Positions 16,532 to 24,261 of a stretch of 64,000 bases of DNA are shown here, in pieces. Position numbers and translations under genes: made by a program. The notes below the pieces were generated by a model. It was not told where the DNA came from, did no database searches, and worked only from the letters and a program-made list of their open reading frames with translations. Numbering within the stretch: the stretch's first letter is position 1; the number at the start of each line of letters is the position of its first letter. The DNA is from Chitinophagaceae bacterium UBA4857. GTDB taxonomy: Bacteria > Bacteroidota > Bacteroidia > Chitinophagales > Chitinophagaceae. Location of the stretch: NCBI GenBank assembly GCA_002399735.1, contig DHEF01000042.1, forward strand, positions 68,806 to 132,805, written 5' to 3'.

Positions 16532-17407
16532 ATGGCTAAAGTAAAAGTGGGTACTGTACAAATGAGTTGTACGGCTAATAAAGAAGAAAACCTGCAAAAG
16601 GCAATCGTAAAAGTTAGAGAAGCAGCTGCGAAAGGAGCACAGATTGTTTGTTTACAGGAACTGTTCACATCTTTATACTTCTGCGATGTAGAAGATTACG
16701 ACAACTTTAAATTAGCAGAAGCAATACCCGGAGCATCAACCGATGCTTTAAGTGCAGTTGCTAAAGAACTAGGTGTAGTAATCATCGCTTCATTATTTGA
16801 AAAAAGGACCGAAGGTTTGTATCATAATACAACAGCGGTATTAGATGCTGATGGCAGCTATTTGGGTAAATACCGCAAAATGCATATACCTGATGATCCG
16901 GCTTATTACGAAAAATTTTATTTCACTCCCGGCGATTTAGGTTACAAAGTTTTTAAAACAAAATTTGCCACTATTGGTATTTTAATCTGTTGGGATCAGT
17001 GGTATCCTGAAGCATCACGTATCACTGCTTTAATGGGTGCCGAAATTTTGTTTTATCCTACAGCCATTGGTTGGTCAACCAGTCAGGATGATCCTACTAA
17101 TACCGAGCAATACAATGCTTGGCAAACTATACAACGCAGTCACTCTGTAGCCAATGGCTTACATGTGGTAAGTGTAAACCGTGTAGGTATTGAGCAGGAT
17201 GGCGCCATGAAGTTCTGGGGCGGTTCATTTATTGCTAATCCGTTTGGTACCATTATTTACAAAGCTTCACATGAAGAAGAAGAAGTGCATGTGGAAGAAC
17301 TTGATTTAAAATTAACTGATAAATACCGTACACATTGGCCTTTCCTGCGTGACAGACGTATTGACTCTTATCAACCGATTACGAAACGTTATATAGACGA
17401 AGATTAA
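16532..17407 (+). CDS. aguB: N-carbamoylputrescine amidase (carbon-nitrogen hydrolase)
   Basis: A nitrilase-superfamily amidase converting N-carbamoylputrescine to putrescine, CO2 and ammonia, the second step of the agmatine deiminase route. The Glu-Lys-Cys catalytic triad is visible: E43 in LQELF, K116 in KYRKMHIP and C153 in ILICWDQWYPE. About 291 residues is usual for the family. The frame can begin at GTG 16523, but ATG 16532 (MAKVKVGTVQM) aligns with the family start and is preferred. aguA lies 550 bp downstream, which supports the substrate assignment. The two are separated by a four-helix-bundle gene and family D repeats. Confidence 0.92.
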   Translation: MAKVKVGTVQMSCTANKEENLQKAIVKVREAAAKGAQIVCLQELFTSLYFCDVEDYDNFKLAEAIPGASTDALSAVAKELGVVIIASLFEKRTEGLYHNTTAVLDADGSYLGKYRKMHIPDDPAYYEKFYFTPGDLGYKVFKTKFATIGILICWDQWYPEASRITALMGAEILFYPTAIGWSTSQDDPTNTEQYNAWQTIQRSHSVANGLHVVSVNRVGIEQDGAMKFWGGSFIANPFGTIIYKASHEEEEVHVEELDLKLTDKYRTHWPFLRDRRIDSYQPITKRYIDED

Positions 17408-17412
17408 TTGAG

Positions 17413-17455
17413 AGAGAAGTCGGTGAGTCAGGAAGTCCGGAAGACGGAAAGCTAG
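17413..17455 (-). repeat. Family D word repeat, left flank of the four-helix-bundle gene
   Basis: GAAGTCGGTGAGTCAGGAAG, then TCCGGAAGACGGAAAGC, is an iterated word based on GACTTTCCG read on the minus strand. It faces the oppositely oriented copy at 17893-17932, so the intervening gene is bracketed by inverted copies. Confidence 0.65.
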
Positions 17456-17508
17456 ATGTTGATGTGATTATGCTAACACTATGATTTAATTACCAATAAA
17501 AAGTCGTT

Positions 17509-17862
17509 ATGGCTTTTAAGTTTGAAAAGCTGATTGTTTGGCAAAAAGCAATTAATATTTCTGATCTGGTTCATACATTAATCAAAACTTTTCCAGTGGA
17601 AGAACGATTTGTATTATCCAGCCAAATTCAGCGTGCCGCTGATTCTATTTCGCTAAATATAGCGGAAGGCTCAACAGGACAAACGACCCCAGAATTTAAA
17701 AGATTTTTAAATATAGCGTTACGTTCTAATGTAGAAGTAGTCGCCTGTTTATGGTTAGCAAAACGAAGGAATATTATTTCAGCAGAAATGTTTACTAAAA
17801 TCTATGTTGCGTGTGAAGAAATGTTAGTAATGATTAACGGGCTGAAAGCATCGTTAAAATAA
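17509..17862 (+). CDS. Four-helix-bundle protein (23S rRNA intervening-sequence/S23 family)
   Basis: A 117-residue all-helical protein. FEKLIVWQKAINISDLVHTL, QIQRAADSISLNIAEGS and EFKRFLNIALRSNVEV match the S23/IVP four-helix-bundle family, first seen encoded in 23S rRNA intervening sequences and common as solitary genes in Bacteroidota. The family is related to Avd proteins of diversity-generating retroelements. No reverse transcriptase or rRNA gene is nearby. The biochemical role is unknown. The gene splits aguB from aguA and is bracketed by inverted family D repeats, which suggests it was inserted as a cassette. Confidence 0.9.
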   Translation: MAFKFEKLIVWQKAINISDLVHTLIKTFPVEERFVLSSQIQRAADSISLNIAEGSTGQTTPEFKRFLNIALRSNVEVVACLWLAKRRNIISAEMFTKIYVACEEMLVMINGLKASLK

Positions 17863-17892
17863 AATTTAAAAATGACTACAAGTAACATTTTT

Positions 17893-17932
17893 TCTTTCTG
17901 ACTTTCCGTCTTTCCGACTTTCGGTCTTTATT
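17893..17932 (+). repeat. Family D word repeat, right flank of the four-helix-bundle gene
   Basis: TTTCTGACTTTCCGTCTTTC, then CGACTTTCGGTCTTT, gives imperfect iterations of GACTTTCCGTCTTTCC, in opposite orientation to the copy at 17413-17455. Confidence 0.7.
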
Positions 17933-17961
17933 AGTACCATTAACTAAAATTGTAAAAAAAA

Positions 17962-19068
17962 ATGACTATCAATAAAAAACTTTTTTCTTCCGGTCTTTCC
18001 GACTTTCCGTCTTCCGGACTTCCCTCAGGACTTAAACCCAAAGATCTCGGCTATTACTTTCCGGCGGAGTGGGCATTGCATGAAGCTACCTGGTTAAGCT
18101 GGCCTCATAAAGAAGCAAGCTGGCCCGATAAGCTGGAAACTATTTATCCGTATTATGCTCAGTTTGTAAAAGAGCTTACCCGTGGCGAGTTGGTGCGAAT
18201 CAATGTTATTGATGAAGCCATGCAACTGACAGCTACCAAACATTTGAGCAAAGCCGGCGTTGATTTAAACAAAGTACAGTTTTTCAAACATCCAACTAAT
18301 GATGCCTGGTGTCGTGATCATGGTCCTGCGTTTTTAGTTAACCCGACTGCACAACATAAAAAAATTATAGTTGACTGGGGTTATAATGCCTGGGGAAATA
18401 AATATCCTCCGTTCGATTTAGATGATGTAATTCCTACCCATATTGGTAAAGCATTTAATATTCCGGTAGTTTATCCGGCAATAGTAATGGAAGGCGGCTC
18501 TGTTGAATTTAATGGTGCAGGCACTTTGTTAACTTCAACAGCTTGTTTGTTAAATGAAAATCGTAACCCACATTTAAACAAAGAAGAAATTGAAAAATAC
18601 CTCGGAGATTATTACGGTGTTTCGCAAATACTTTGGGTAGACGAAGGCATTGTTGGTGATGATACAGACGGGCATATAGATGATACAGTTAGGTTTGTAA
18701 ACGAAGACACCGTGCTTACGGTGATTGAGGAAAACAAACAAGATGAAAACTATGATTTGTTGCAACATAACTTAAAACAACTGCAACAAATGCGTTTGCT
18801 AAATGGTAAGCAGTTAAATATAATTGAGTTGCCCATGCCCGATGCAGTTATATGGGACGATCAGCGTTTACCCGCATCTTACGCTAATTTTTATATTGCC
18901 AATAAGTCGGTTATTGTACCCACATATCGTAGCAAGCAAGATGATAAAGCCTTGCAAATTATCCAGACAGCCTTTCCTGATAGAGAAGTAGTGGGTATCG
19001 ATTCTACAGAAATTATCTGGGGGTTGGGCAGTTTTCACTGTTTAAGCCAGCAAGAACCTGCTGTATAA
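17962..19068 (+). CDS. aguA: Agmatine deiminase
   Basis: Guanidino-group-modifying enzyme that deiminates agmatine to N-carbamoylputrescine, the substrate of AguB upstream. Family motifs: YYFPAEWALHEATWLSWPHKEASWP near the start, NDAWCRDHGPAFLV, EGGSVEFNG, DGHIDDTVRFV, and the nucleophile Cys360 in GLGSFHCLSQQEP. At 368 residues it is slightly long. The excess is an N-terminal tail whose residues 9-23 (SSGLSDFPSSGLPSG) are encoded by a family D repeat at 17986-18030. No in-frame start codon lies between that segment and the conserved KDLGYYFPAEW, so the repeat appears to be translated. Confidence 0.95.
   Translation: MTINKKLFSSGLSDFPSSGLPSGLKPKDLGYYFPAEWALHEATWLSWPHKEASWPDKLETIYPYYAQFVKELTRGELVRINVIDEAMQLTATKHLSKAGVDLNKVQFFKHPTNDAWCRDHGPAFLVNPTAQHKKIIVDWGYNAWGNKYPPFDLDDVIPTHIGKAFNIPVVYPAIVMEGGSVEFNGAGTLLTSTACLLNENRNPHLNKEEIEKYLGDYYGVSQILWVDEGIVGDDTDGHIDDTVRFVNEDTVLTVIEENKQDENYDLLQHNLKQLQQMRLLNGKQLNIIELPMPDAVIWDDQRLPASYANFYIANKSVIVPTYRSKQDDKALQIIQTAFPDREVVGIDSTEIIWGLGSFHCLSQQEPAV
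17986..18030 (+). repeat. Family D word repeat inside the aguA coding sequence
   Basis: TCTTCCGGTCTTTCCGACTT, then TCCGTCTTCCGGACTTCC, is the same word series as at 17893-17932. It is 45 bp (15 codons) and in frame, so it extends AguA without disrupting it. Confidence 0.75.
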
Positions 19069-19189
19069 AATAAAGGCAGATAACGTATTAATAAACCCCG
19101 GTTGACTTATTGTAAACCGTAAGGTTTTAGGGGTAGTCAACAATTGTACTGCTCTCAGTCACATATCCGGTTTTCCCTGCTACTCAGCC

Positions 19190-19262
19190 ACAGTCCCTTG
19201 CTACAAACCTTCAGCGGGGTATTCGGTCAATCCGGCAGCCCTTCATCGGTATAACAAGATTG
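19190..19262 (+). repeat. Family B repeat, partial copy
   Basis: CAATCCGGCAGCCCTTCATC followed by GGTATAAC matches the end module of the family B copies at 25908-26033 and 27482-27608. The inner part differs (ACAAACCTTCAGCGGGGTAT). Confidence 0.6.
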
Positions 19263-19379
19263 ATCAGTAGTGTTCTTTATACGGTAGAACCACTCTGTCA
19301 ATGCGTGAGGGATACGGAGGGCAGCGACGCGGGAGCTGGTGCGTAGTGCAACGAAGCACGGTACCCCGTAGTAGCCCGA

Positions 19380-19429
19380 CCCGTTTGCAGACAAGCCGCT
19401 GCCGCAGGCCGGCATTGTCTGCAAACGGG
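19380..19429. repeat. Long GC-rich palindromic hairpin
   Basis: CCCGTTTGCAGACAA (19380-19394) and TTGTCTGCAAACGGG (19415-19429) are perfect 15-bp arms. The 20-nt loop can form a further GCCG/CGGC and CTG/CAG stem. No U-run follows, so it is not a standard terminator. It resembles a REP-like palindromic unit. No second copy was seen in the window. Confidence 0.8.
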
Positions 19430-19579
19430 GCACGCCCCAATAATAAATAAATTAATACTTCTGGCCAATTGATTGATAGTCACAACGCTTAAGGGTACAA
19501 TTTTTGTTTAGATACGGTTATAACGTTTGCTTTCAATAAAATCATTGTAACTTGCATCGTTTTTTCAATTTTATCAATC

Positions 19580-20623
19580 ATGATAGACCTCAAGAATTAC
19601 GACCCTAATAGCGTTAGCAATCCCAACAATAACATTTTTGGTTTACCTACTAATGAGGATGATGCCCGTTTGGTAATACTACCTGTACCCTGGGAAGTAA
19701 CCGTAAGTTATGGCGTAGGAACGGCCCGTGCACCTGAGTCGGTATTTAAAGCAGCCTTACAGGTTGACCTTTACGATGCAGAAACACCGGAGGCCTGGAA
19801 GCAAGGTTTTTACATGCGACCTGTTGATGGTAAATTGTTGATGAAGAGCGATTATTTACGCAAGGAAGCGGAGTTGTATATTGATTATATATCGAAGGGT
19901 GATGATGTAAGCGCCAACCAGTTTATGTGCAAAACCATTAAAGATGTAAATGAGGGCGGTATATACATAAATCAATGGATATATGATCAGACAAAGGCTT
20001 TGTTAGCTAAGGGCAAATTAGTTGGTTTATTAGGCGGTGATCATAGCATATCCCTGGGTTATTTAAAAGCATTAGCGGAAAAACATAATGATTTTGGGGT
20101 ACTGCAAATAGATGCGCATTGCGATTTACGTAAAGCGTATGAAGGGTTTAATTATTCACACGCAAGTGTGATGTATAATGTACTGGAAGAAGTGCCACAA
20201 CTATCAAGATTGGTACAAGTGGGTGTACGTGATTACGGCGGCGATGAGTGGAATTATATACAGAACAGTAATTTTAGGGTAGTGACTTATTTTGACAGGG
20301 AAATAAAACATCGTCAGTTTGAAGGTGACACCTGGAAACATATAGCGGAAGAGATAATAGAAAAATTACCACAGAAGGTGTACATAAGTTTTGATATTGA
20401 CGGTTTGGACAGAAAACTTTGCCCGCATACAGGAACACCCGTACCCGGTGGTTTTGAGCTGGAAGAAGTGTTTTATTTGTTTAGAAAACTAATTGAAAGC
20501 GGAAGAGAAATAATTGGTTTTGATTTATGCGAAGTGGGTGTAAATATGGAGAATGACTGGAACGCTAATGTTGGGGCAAGGGTACTTTATAAACTTTGCA
20601 ACCTAACCGTTGTTAGTAATTAA
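19580..20623 (+). CDS. Agmatinase/arginase (ureohydrolase) family protein
   Basis: A 347-residue binuclear manganese ureohydrolase. All metal-binding motifs are intact: GGDHS (H155), DAHCD (D178, H180, D182) and SFDIDGLD (D272, D274), the last followed by GTPVPGGF. Agmatinase (agmatine to putrescine and urea) is the best guess because aguA and aguB are just upstream and Bacteroidota commonly carry an agmatinase-family protein of this type. Formimidoylglutamase or another guanidino substrate cannot be excluded. If it is agmatinase, the region encodes two parallel routes from agmatine to putrescine. The membrane protein gene follows at 39 bp. Confidence 0.88.
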   Translation: MIDLKNYDPNSVSNPNNNIFGLPTNEDDARLVILPVPWEVTVSYGVGTARAPESVFKAALQVDLYDAETPEAWKQGFYMRPVDGKLLMKSDYLRKEAELYIDYISKGDDVSANQFMCKTIKDVNEGGIYINQWIYDQTKALLAKGKLVGLLGGDHSISLGYLKALAEKHNDFGVLQIDAHCDLRKAYEGFNYSHASVMYNVLEEVPQLSRLVQVGVRDYGGDEWNYIQNSNFRVVTYFDREIKHRQFEGDTWKHIAEEIIEKLPQKVYISFDIDGLDRKLCPHTGTPVPGGFELEEVFYLFRKLIESGREIIGFDLCEVGVNMENDWNANVGARVLYKLCNLTVVSN

Positions 20624-20662
20624 TAAATAAAGTTGTAAGTTTAAGTACGAACCTTATTTTAT

Positions 20663-21235
20663 ATGAATAATTTTTCTTTGACATTAAAGAACGAAAAGCT
20701 ATTGTATTACCACCGTATGGCAGTTTTGTTGCTAATGTTAAACTTTGCAGCTTTTGTTATAATAAGTATTTATACAACAGTTACATTAACCCGTAATTAT
20801 GCGTTAATAGGTGTTGGTGTAAGCGCAATTGGTTTAGCGTTAGCTTATGTACAATATATAAGATCAGTTAAAACAGGTGTAGACAAAAGAAACGTAATTG
20901 GTTTATACGGTGTAGCAGTTTGTTGGGTGTTGATGCAAAGCTGGTTACCTGCTGTTATTTGTTTGATAATACAGCTTTTTTATACGGTAAGTATAAAAAA
21001 ACAAGTGGTAAGGGTTAACAAAGAAGGTGTACAACATCCGGCATTGTTTGTACCCGCAAATAGCGAATGGAGCAAACTAAATAACATTGTTTTAAAAGAC
21101 GGGTTATTAACTATAGATTTTAAGAACAATAAAATAATACAAGCCGAAGTAACAGAAAATGACGGAGGAGTTAATGAACAGGAGTTTAATAGCTTTTGTA
21201 ACGCTAACCTAAACCAACATTCGGCAGCGGTGTAA
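20663..21235 (+). CDS. Small membrane protein, unrecognised
   Basis: A 190-residue protein with about four transmembrane segments, at roughly residues 18-40, 47-67, 78-92 and 96-109. A soluble C-terminal domain follows (VRVNKEGVQHPALFVPANSE...LNNIVLKDGLLTIDFKNNKIIQAEV) with a beta-strand pattern like a PH-type domain attached to membrane helices. I recognise no family. It lies 39 bp after the agmatinase-family gene and 25 bp before the radical SAM gene, all on the same strand, so cotranscription is likely. Confidence 0.75.
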   Translation: MNNFSLTLKNEKLLYYHRMAVLLLMLNFAAFVIISIYTTVTLTRNYALIGVGVSAIGLALAYVQYIRSVKTGVDKRNVIGLYGVAVCWVLMQSWLPAVICLIIQLFYTVSIKKQVVRVNKEGVQHPALFVPANSEWSKLNNIVLKDGLLTIDFKNNKIIQAEVTENDGGVNEQEFNSFCNANLNQHSAAV

Positions 21236-21260
21236 TACCGTTTAATTAAAGTAACAAAGC

Positions 21261-22562
21261 ATGAGTTTATTACAATCGCCATATATCCTTTATTCAGATG
21301 GGGCCGGAAATATTTTTGAAGATACATCGCTGTATGTTGTAGGACGCAGCGGGTGGGATGCTATTCCTATTCCCGAAGATGAATGGATTGAATTACCGGA
21401 TGGCGGATCGTTATACGAATTACCGGGAAGAAGGGGCATTGGTATTGATGTGGAAACAGGTGACATGCGTTTATGCGAAAAAGGATGGGCAGTTGCCGCT
21501 TTTATTCCTCCTGCTCATACCGGTTTTTACCTGGCAGCCTACGAAACAAATGAAGATGCTCCTATTTTACCATTGTTTTGTTATACAGCAGTGGGCTGGT
21601 TAGATGAAAAATTTTATGTTCCTGCTACCCGTATAGAAGAAGATATTAGGCAGGAGTGTGGAGGATATGACCAGGTGAGCATTGAGGAAGGAGTAGGTAA
21701 ATTAATAAAAGCTTATCCGCATAACAGATTGGTAGATCACTTAGCCAATAACTGTGCGTTAACTTATCATTGCCCTGCTGCCAGAAACTACTTTTTAGAA
21801 CGTTGGGAATGTCCCATACCCGTATCACCTGCATGTAATGCCAACTGCGTAGGATGTATATCCTTACAACCGGATGAAGAACAGGTAGTGAGTAACCAGG
21901 ACAGGTTACGTTTTAAACCAACACCAGAAGAAATTGTAGAGTACACAGTTCCTCATTTAGAGTCGGCTCCTTTTCCTATTGTGAGTTTTGGACAAGGTTG
22001 CGAAGGTGAGCCATTGTTAATGTGGGAAGTAATGCGTGATGCCATTATTGAAATAAGGAAACATACATCCAAAGGAAGTATAAATATTAACACCAACGGT
22101 TCTAAGCCTGATGCAGTGCGTAAACTTTGCGAAGCAGGACTTGATTCAATAAGGGTAAGTACCAACTCGGCCCGCCGCGAAGTGTACATGCCTTATTATC
22201 GCCCCAACAATTACGACTTTGATGATATTATTGAAAGCTTAAAAGTGGTAAATAGTTTTGGTGGCTGGACATCTATTAACTTTTTTGTTTTTCCCGGTTT
22301 GACAGACAGCATCGAAGAGTATGAAGCCTTGAGAAAGCTGATTAAAGAAACCGGGCTGAAAATGATTCAGTGGCGCAATTTTAATATTGATCCTGATTGG
22401 TACCTGGGTAAAATAAATATGGGTGATACCGGTGAATGTATGGGCGTTAAACAAATGCAAGAATTAATAAAAGAAGAGTTTCCGCATTTAAAGTATGGTT
22501 ATTTTAACCCGCCAATGGAAAGGATTAAAGGAAACTTTGATGCGGATTTTGCGCATTACTAG
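21261..22562 (+). CDS. Radical SAM protein with N-terminal extension, uncharacterised
   Basis: A 433-residue radical S-adenosylmethionine enzyme. The [4Fe-4S] ligands are C192-x3-C196-x2-C199 (ACNANCVGCIS). FGQGCEGEPLL is the GE-type SAM-binding motif. SININTNGSKP and DSIRVSTNS are further core strands. About 190 residues precede the cluster motif, far more than in most family members. They contain further Cys residues (ECGG, NNCALTYHCP) that might bind a second cluster. I see no SPASM-type C-terminal cysteines. Substrate is unknown. It closes a three-gene run with the agmatinase-family and membrane protein genes. Confidence 0.9.
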   Translation: MSLLQSPYILYSDGAGNIFEDTSLYVVGRSGWDAIPIPEDEWIELPDGGSLYELPGRRGIGIDVETGDMRLCEKGWAVAAFIPPAHTGFYLAAYETNEDAPILPLFCYTAVGWLDEKFYVPATRIEEDIRQECGGYDQVSIEEGVGKLIKAYPHNRLVDHLANNCALTYHCPAARNYFLERWECPIPVSPACNANCVGCISLQPDEEQVVSNQDRLRFKPTPEEIVEYTVPHLESAPFPIVSFGQGCEGEPLLMWEVMRDAIIEIRKHTSKGSININTNGSKPDAVRKLCEAGLDSIRVSTNSARREVYMPYYRPNNYDFDDIIESLKVVNSFGGWTSINFFVFPGLTDSIEEYEALRKLIKETGLKMIQWRNFNIDPDWYLGKINMGDTGECMGVKQMQELIKEEFPHLKYGYFNPPMERIKGNFDADFAHY

Positions 22563-22610
22563 TTCATAGTTGATGGTTAATTGTTAATAGTAGAGCAAAT
22601 ACAATAAAAG

Positions 22611-22659
22611 AAAAAGAGAGAACCGTGCTGCGTAAACAGTTGTGCGGTTCTCTCTTTTT
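22611..22659. terminator. Bidirectional terminator between the radical SAM gene and osmC
   Basis: AAAAAGAGAGAACCG (22611-22625) pairs perfectly over 15 bp with CGGTTCTCTCTTTTT (22645-22659). A/T runs on both sides suit convergent genes. Confidence 0.88.
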
Positions 22660-22660
22660 T

Positions 22661-22682
22661 ATTCAAATCTCAAATCTCACTA
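22661..22682. repeat. Family E word repeat overlapping the osmC stop codon
   Basis: ATTCAAATCTCAAATCTCAC is an iterated TCAAATCTCA word. The osmC stop (22670-22672) and the preceding Ser-Glu-Ile codons lie inside it. Confidence 0.6.
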
Positions 22683-23143
22683 CAGGTAGGTTTATGTTTT
22701 ACCGGAAAGTTTAAGGAGTTGGCTATAAAACAAAGTTTATGTGCCTGCTCGTGTAAAGCCGCAGTTTTACTTATCATGTGTGCTTCGGCAACTTTTACCG
22801 CCGGGTTTAGTGTTACTTCTTTAAAATGACCACTGCCATCCGGGTTTTCTACCATGGTGCCGGTAGGGTTATCAATATAATCTATCACCACAATTTCGTT
22901 TTGAGAACACAAATGTAAAAACCATAACATGTGACAACTGGAAATAGAGGCTACCAATAATTCTTCGGGGTTATATTTTGCGCTATCGCCCCTGAAAGCA
23001 CTATCGGAGGAAGCAAAAATTTCAGGTTTGTCTTTGGCCGTAATAATATGTGCTCTTTCGTATGAACGATAATCAAAAGTGCCACTGCCTGTGTTACCGG
23101 TCCAGGTAATATTAAGCTGGTATTGATGTTCCTTTTGTTGCAT
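22670..23143 (-). CDS. OsmC family protein (organic hydroperoxide reductase-like)
   Basis: A 157-residue alpha/beta protein of the OsmC/Ohr superfamily, which reduces organic hydroperoxides using two cysteines. The reactive Cys lies in VASISSCHMLWFLHLC, and the second is in HKLCFIANSLNFPV. FRGDSAKYNPEELLVAS is the family's dimer-helix entry. The final residues CSEI and the stop codon are encoded within a family E word repeat, so the C-terminus may have been remodelled by the repeat. It faces the radical SAM gene across a shared terminator. The physiological substrate and reductant are unknown. Confidence 0.9.
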   Translation of the reverse strand: MQQKEHQYQLNITWTGNTGSGTFDYRSYERAHIITAKDKPEIFASSDSAFRGDSAKYNPEELLVASISSCHMLWFLHLCSQNEIVVIDYIDNPTGTMVENPDGSGHFKEVTLNPAVKVAEAHMISKTAALHEQAHKLCFIANSLNFPVKHKPTCSEI

Positions 23144-23196
23144 AATTAAAAATTAAACGGTTCAGTGAATAAGCCAACGTATATGTTTTGCTATTT

Positions 23197-23297
23197 GCAA
23201 TGTGCTGAATAGCGATATGCAGTACAAGCGTGCGACGCAAGCGAACGCCCCTTTAGGGTTTGAGGGCATAGTAGCACTGCTGCTGATAACATAAAAA
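23197..23297 (-). repeat. Family A interspersed element copy
   Basis: On the minus strand: TTTTATGTTATCAGCAGCAG, then GTGCTACTATGCCC, then a CCCTAAAGGGG-like hairpin, then TTGCGTCGCACGCTTGTACT, then CTATTCAGCACATTGC. It begins 6 bp after the stop codon of the isoaspartyl peptidase gene and has the same orientation as that gene. Confidence 0.8.
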
Positions 23298-23302
23298 TCA
23301 CA

Positions 23303-24235
23303 TTACTTATAAATTTTCACTTCATTCATACCCTCACTATTACGTACGCCACGGTACATGCCTTCGCTGTTAAACAACAATGCCGTATTGCCATTATTGT
23401 CTACACCAATCATGCCACCTTCGCCACCTATGCGTACTAATTTTTCATGTACCACAATATGCATGGCTTCTTGTAGGCTCAGTCCTTTGTATTCCATTAA
23501 ACAACTAACATCGTATGCAGTAACGGCACGAATAAATAATTCGCCGTGGCCGGTGCAACTAATAGCGCAGGTATTATTGTTAGCATACGTACCGCTACCA
23601 ATAATGGGACTATCGCCAATGCGGCCAAACTGTTTATTGGTCATGCCGCCGGTGCTGGTAGCAGCAGCAATATTTCCATCGCTATCAACCGCAACCGCAC
23701 CAACAGTACCAAATTTTTTGTCCTTTACTTGAATGTTATGGTCAAGTGCAACGGTATCAGTATCCTGCACCAACTGCCATTGTTTGTAACGTTGTTCGGC
23801 GTAAAAATATTTATCAGGTTGTAAGGCATAGTTTTTGGTGGCAGCAAAATCTAACGCACCTTGTCCGCTAAGCATAACATGTTCGGTATGTTTCATTACA
23901 TCCAACGCTAATTGCACCGGATTTTTTATACTGTTAATACCTGCAACGGCACCAGCCTCTAATGTTTTACCATCCATAATGGATGCATCCATTTCGTGTT
24001 TACCTGTTTTAGTAAATACAGACCCCTTACCGGCATTAAACAAAATATTATCCTCTAAATCTATCACAGCTTGTAACACGGCATCAATAGCTGTTAATCC
24101 GCCGGATAATTTTTTATAACCGTTATCCAACGCCTTTTGTAAACCACTTAAATATGCGGCTTCCAACTCAGGTGTTAAATCCTGTTTAAGTATAGTGCCG
24201 GCGCCTCCATGTATGGCTATTGCAATTTTTTTCAT
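23303..24235 (-). CDS. Isoaspartyl peptidase/L-asparaginase (N-terminal nucleophile hydrolase)
   Basis: A 310-residue Ntn hydrolase of the plant-type asparaginase family (EcAIII/IaaA). It autocleaves before the catalytic threonine, T177 in KKFGTVGAVAVD, and hydrolyses beta-aspartyl dipeptides and asparagine. GNIAAATSTGGMTNK and the RIGDSPIIGSGTYA block bind substrate. AIHGGAG at the N-terminus is a family hallmark. I see no signal peptide, so the enzyme is probably cytosolic. The APC permease gene is 26 bp upstream on the same strand, which suggests an operon for amino-acid or dipeptide use. Confidence 0.93.
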   Translation of the reverse strand: MKKIAIAIHGGAGTILKQDLTPELEAAYLSGLQKALDNGYKKLSGGLTAIDAVLQAVIDLEDNILFNAGKGSVFTKTGKHEMDASIMDGKTLEAGAVAGINSIKNPVQLALDVMKHTEHVMLSGQGALDFAATKNYALQPDKYFYAEQRYKQWQLVQDTDTVALDHNIQVKDKKFGTVGAVAVDSDGNIAAATSTGGMTNKQFGRIGDSPIIGSGTYANNNTCAISCTGHGELFIRAVTAYDVSCLMEYKGLSLQEAMHIVVHEKLVRIGGEGGMIGVDNNGNTALLFNSEGMYRGVRNSEGMNEVKIYK

Positions 24236-24261
24236 AGTGTAATGTTGTTAGCTGCGATGTA

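Larger units (their letters stand above)
19069..19579. other. Repeat-rich gap between aguA and the agmatinase-family gene
   Basis: The gap holds a partial family B copy (about 19190-19262, ending CAATCCGGCAGCCCTTCATC), a GC-rich stretch about 19300-19440 unlike its AT-rich surroundings, and a long hairpin at 19380-19429. Short minus-strand frames here (19227-19433 and 19298-19483) overlap the palindrome and look non-coding. No gene was found. Confidence 0.7.

Noticed and set aside
17509..17862. Part of a diversity-generating retroelement (Avd-like accessory protein)
   Set aside because: No reverse transcriptase, template repeat or variable-repeat target gene is found nearby; the gene fits the solitary S23/IVP group better.
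19227..19483. Two overlapping minus-strand open frames
   Set aside because: They overlap the family B fragment and the GC-rich palindrome. The frames are open because of palindrome and base composition, not coding.
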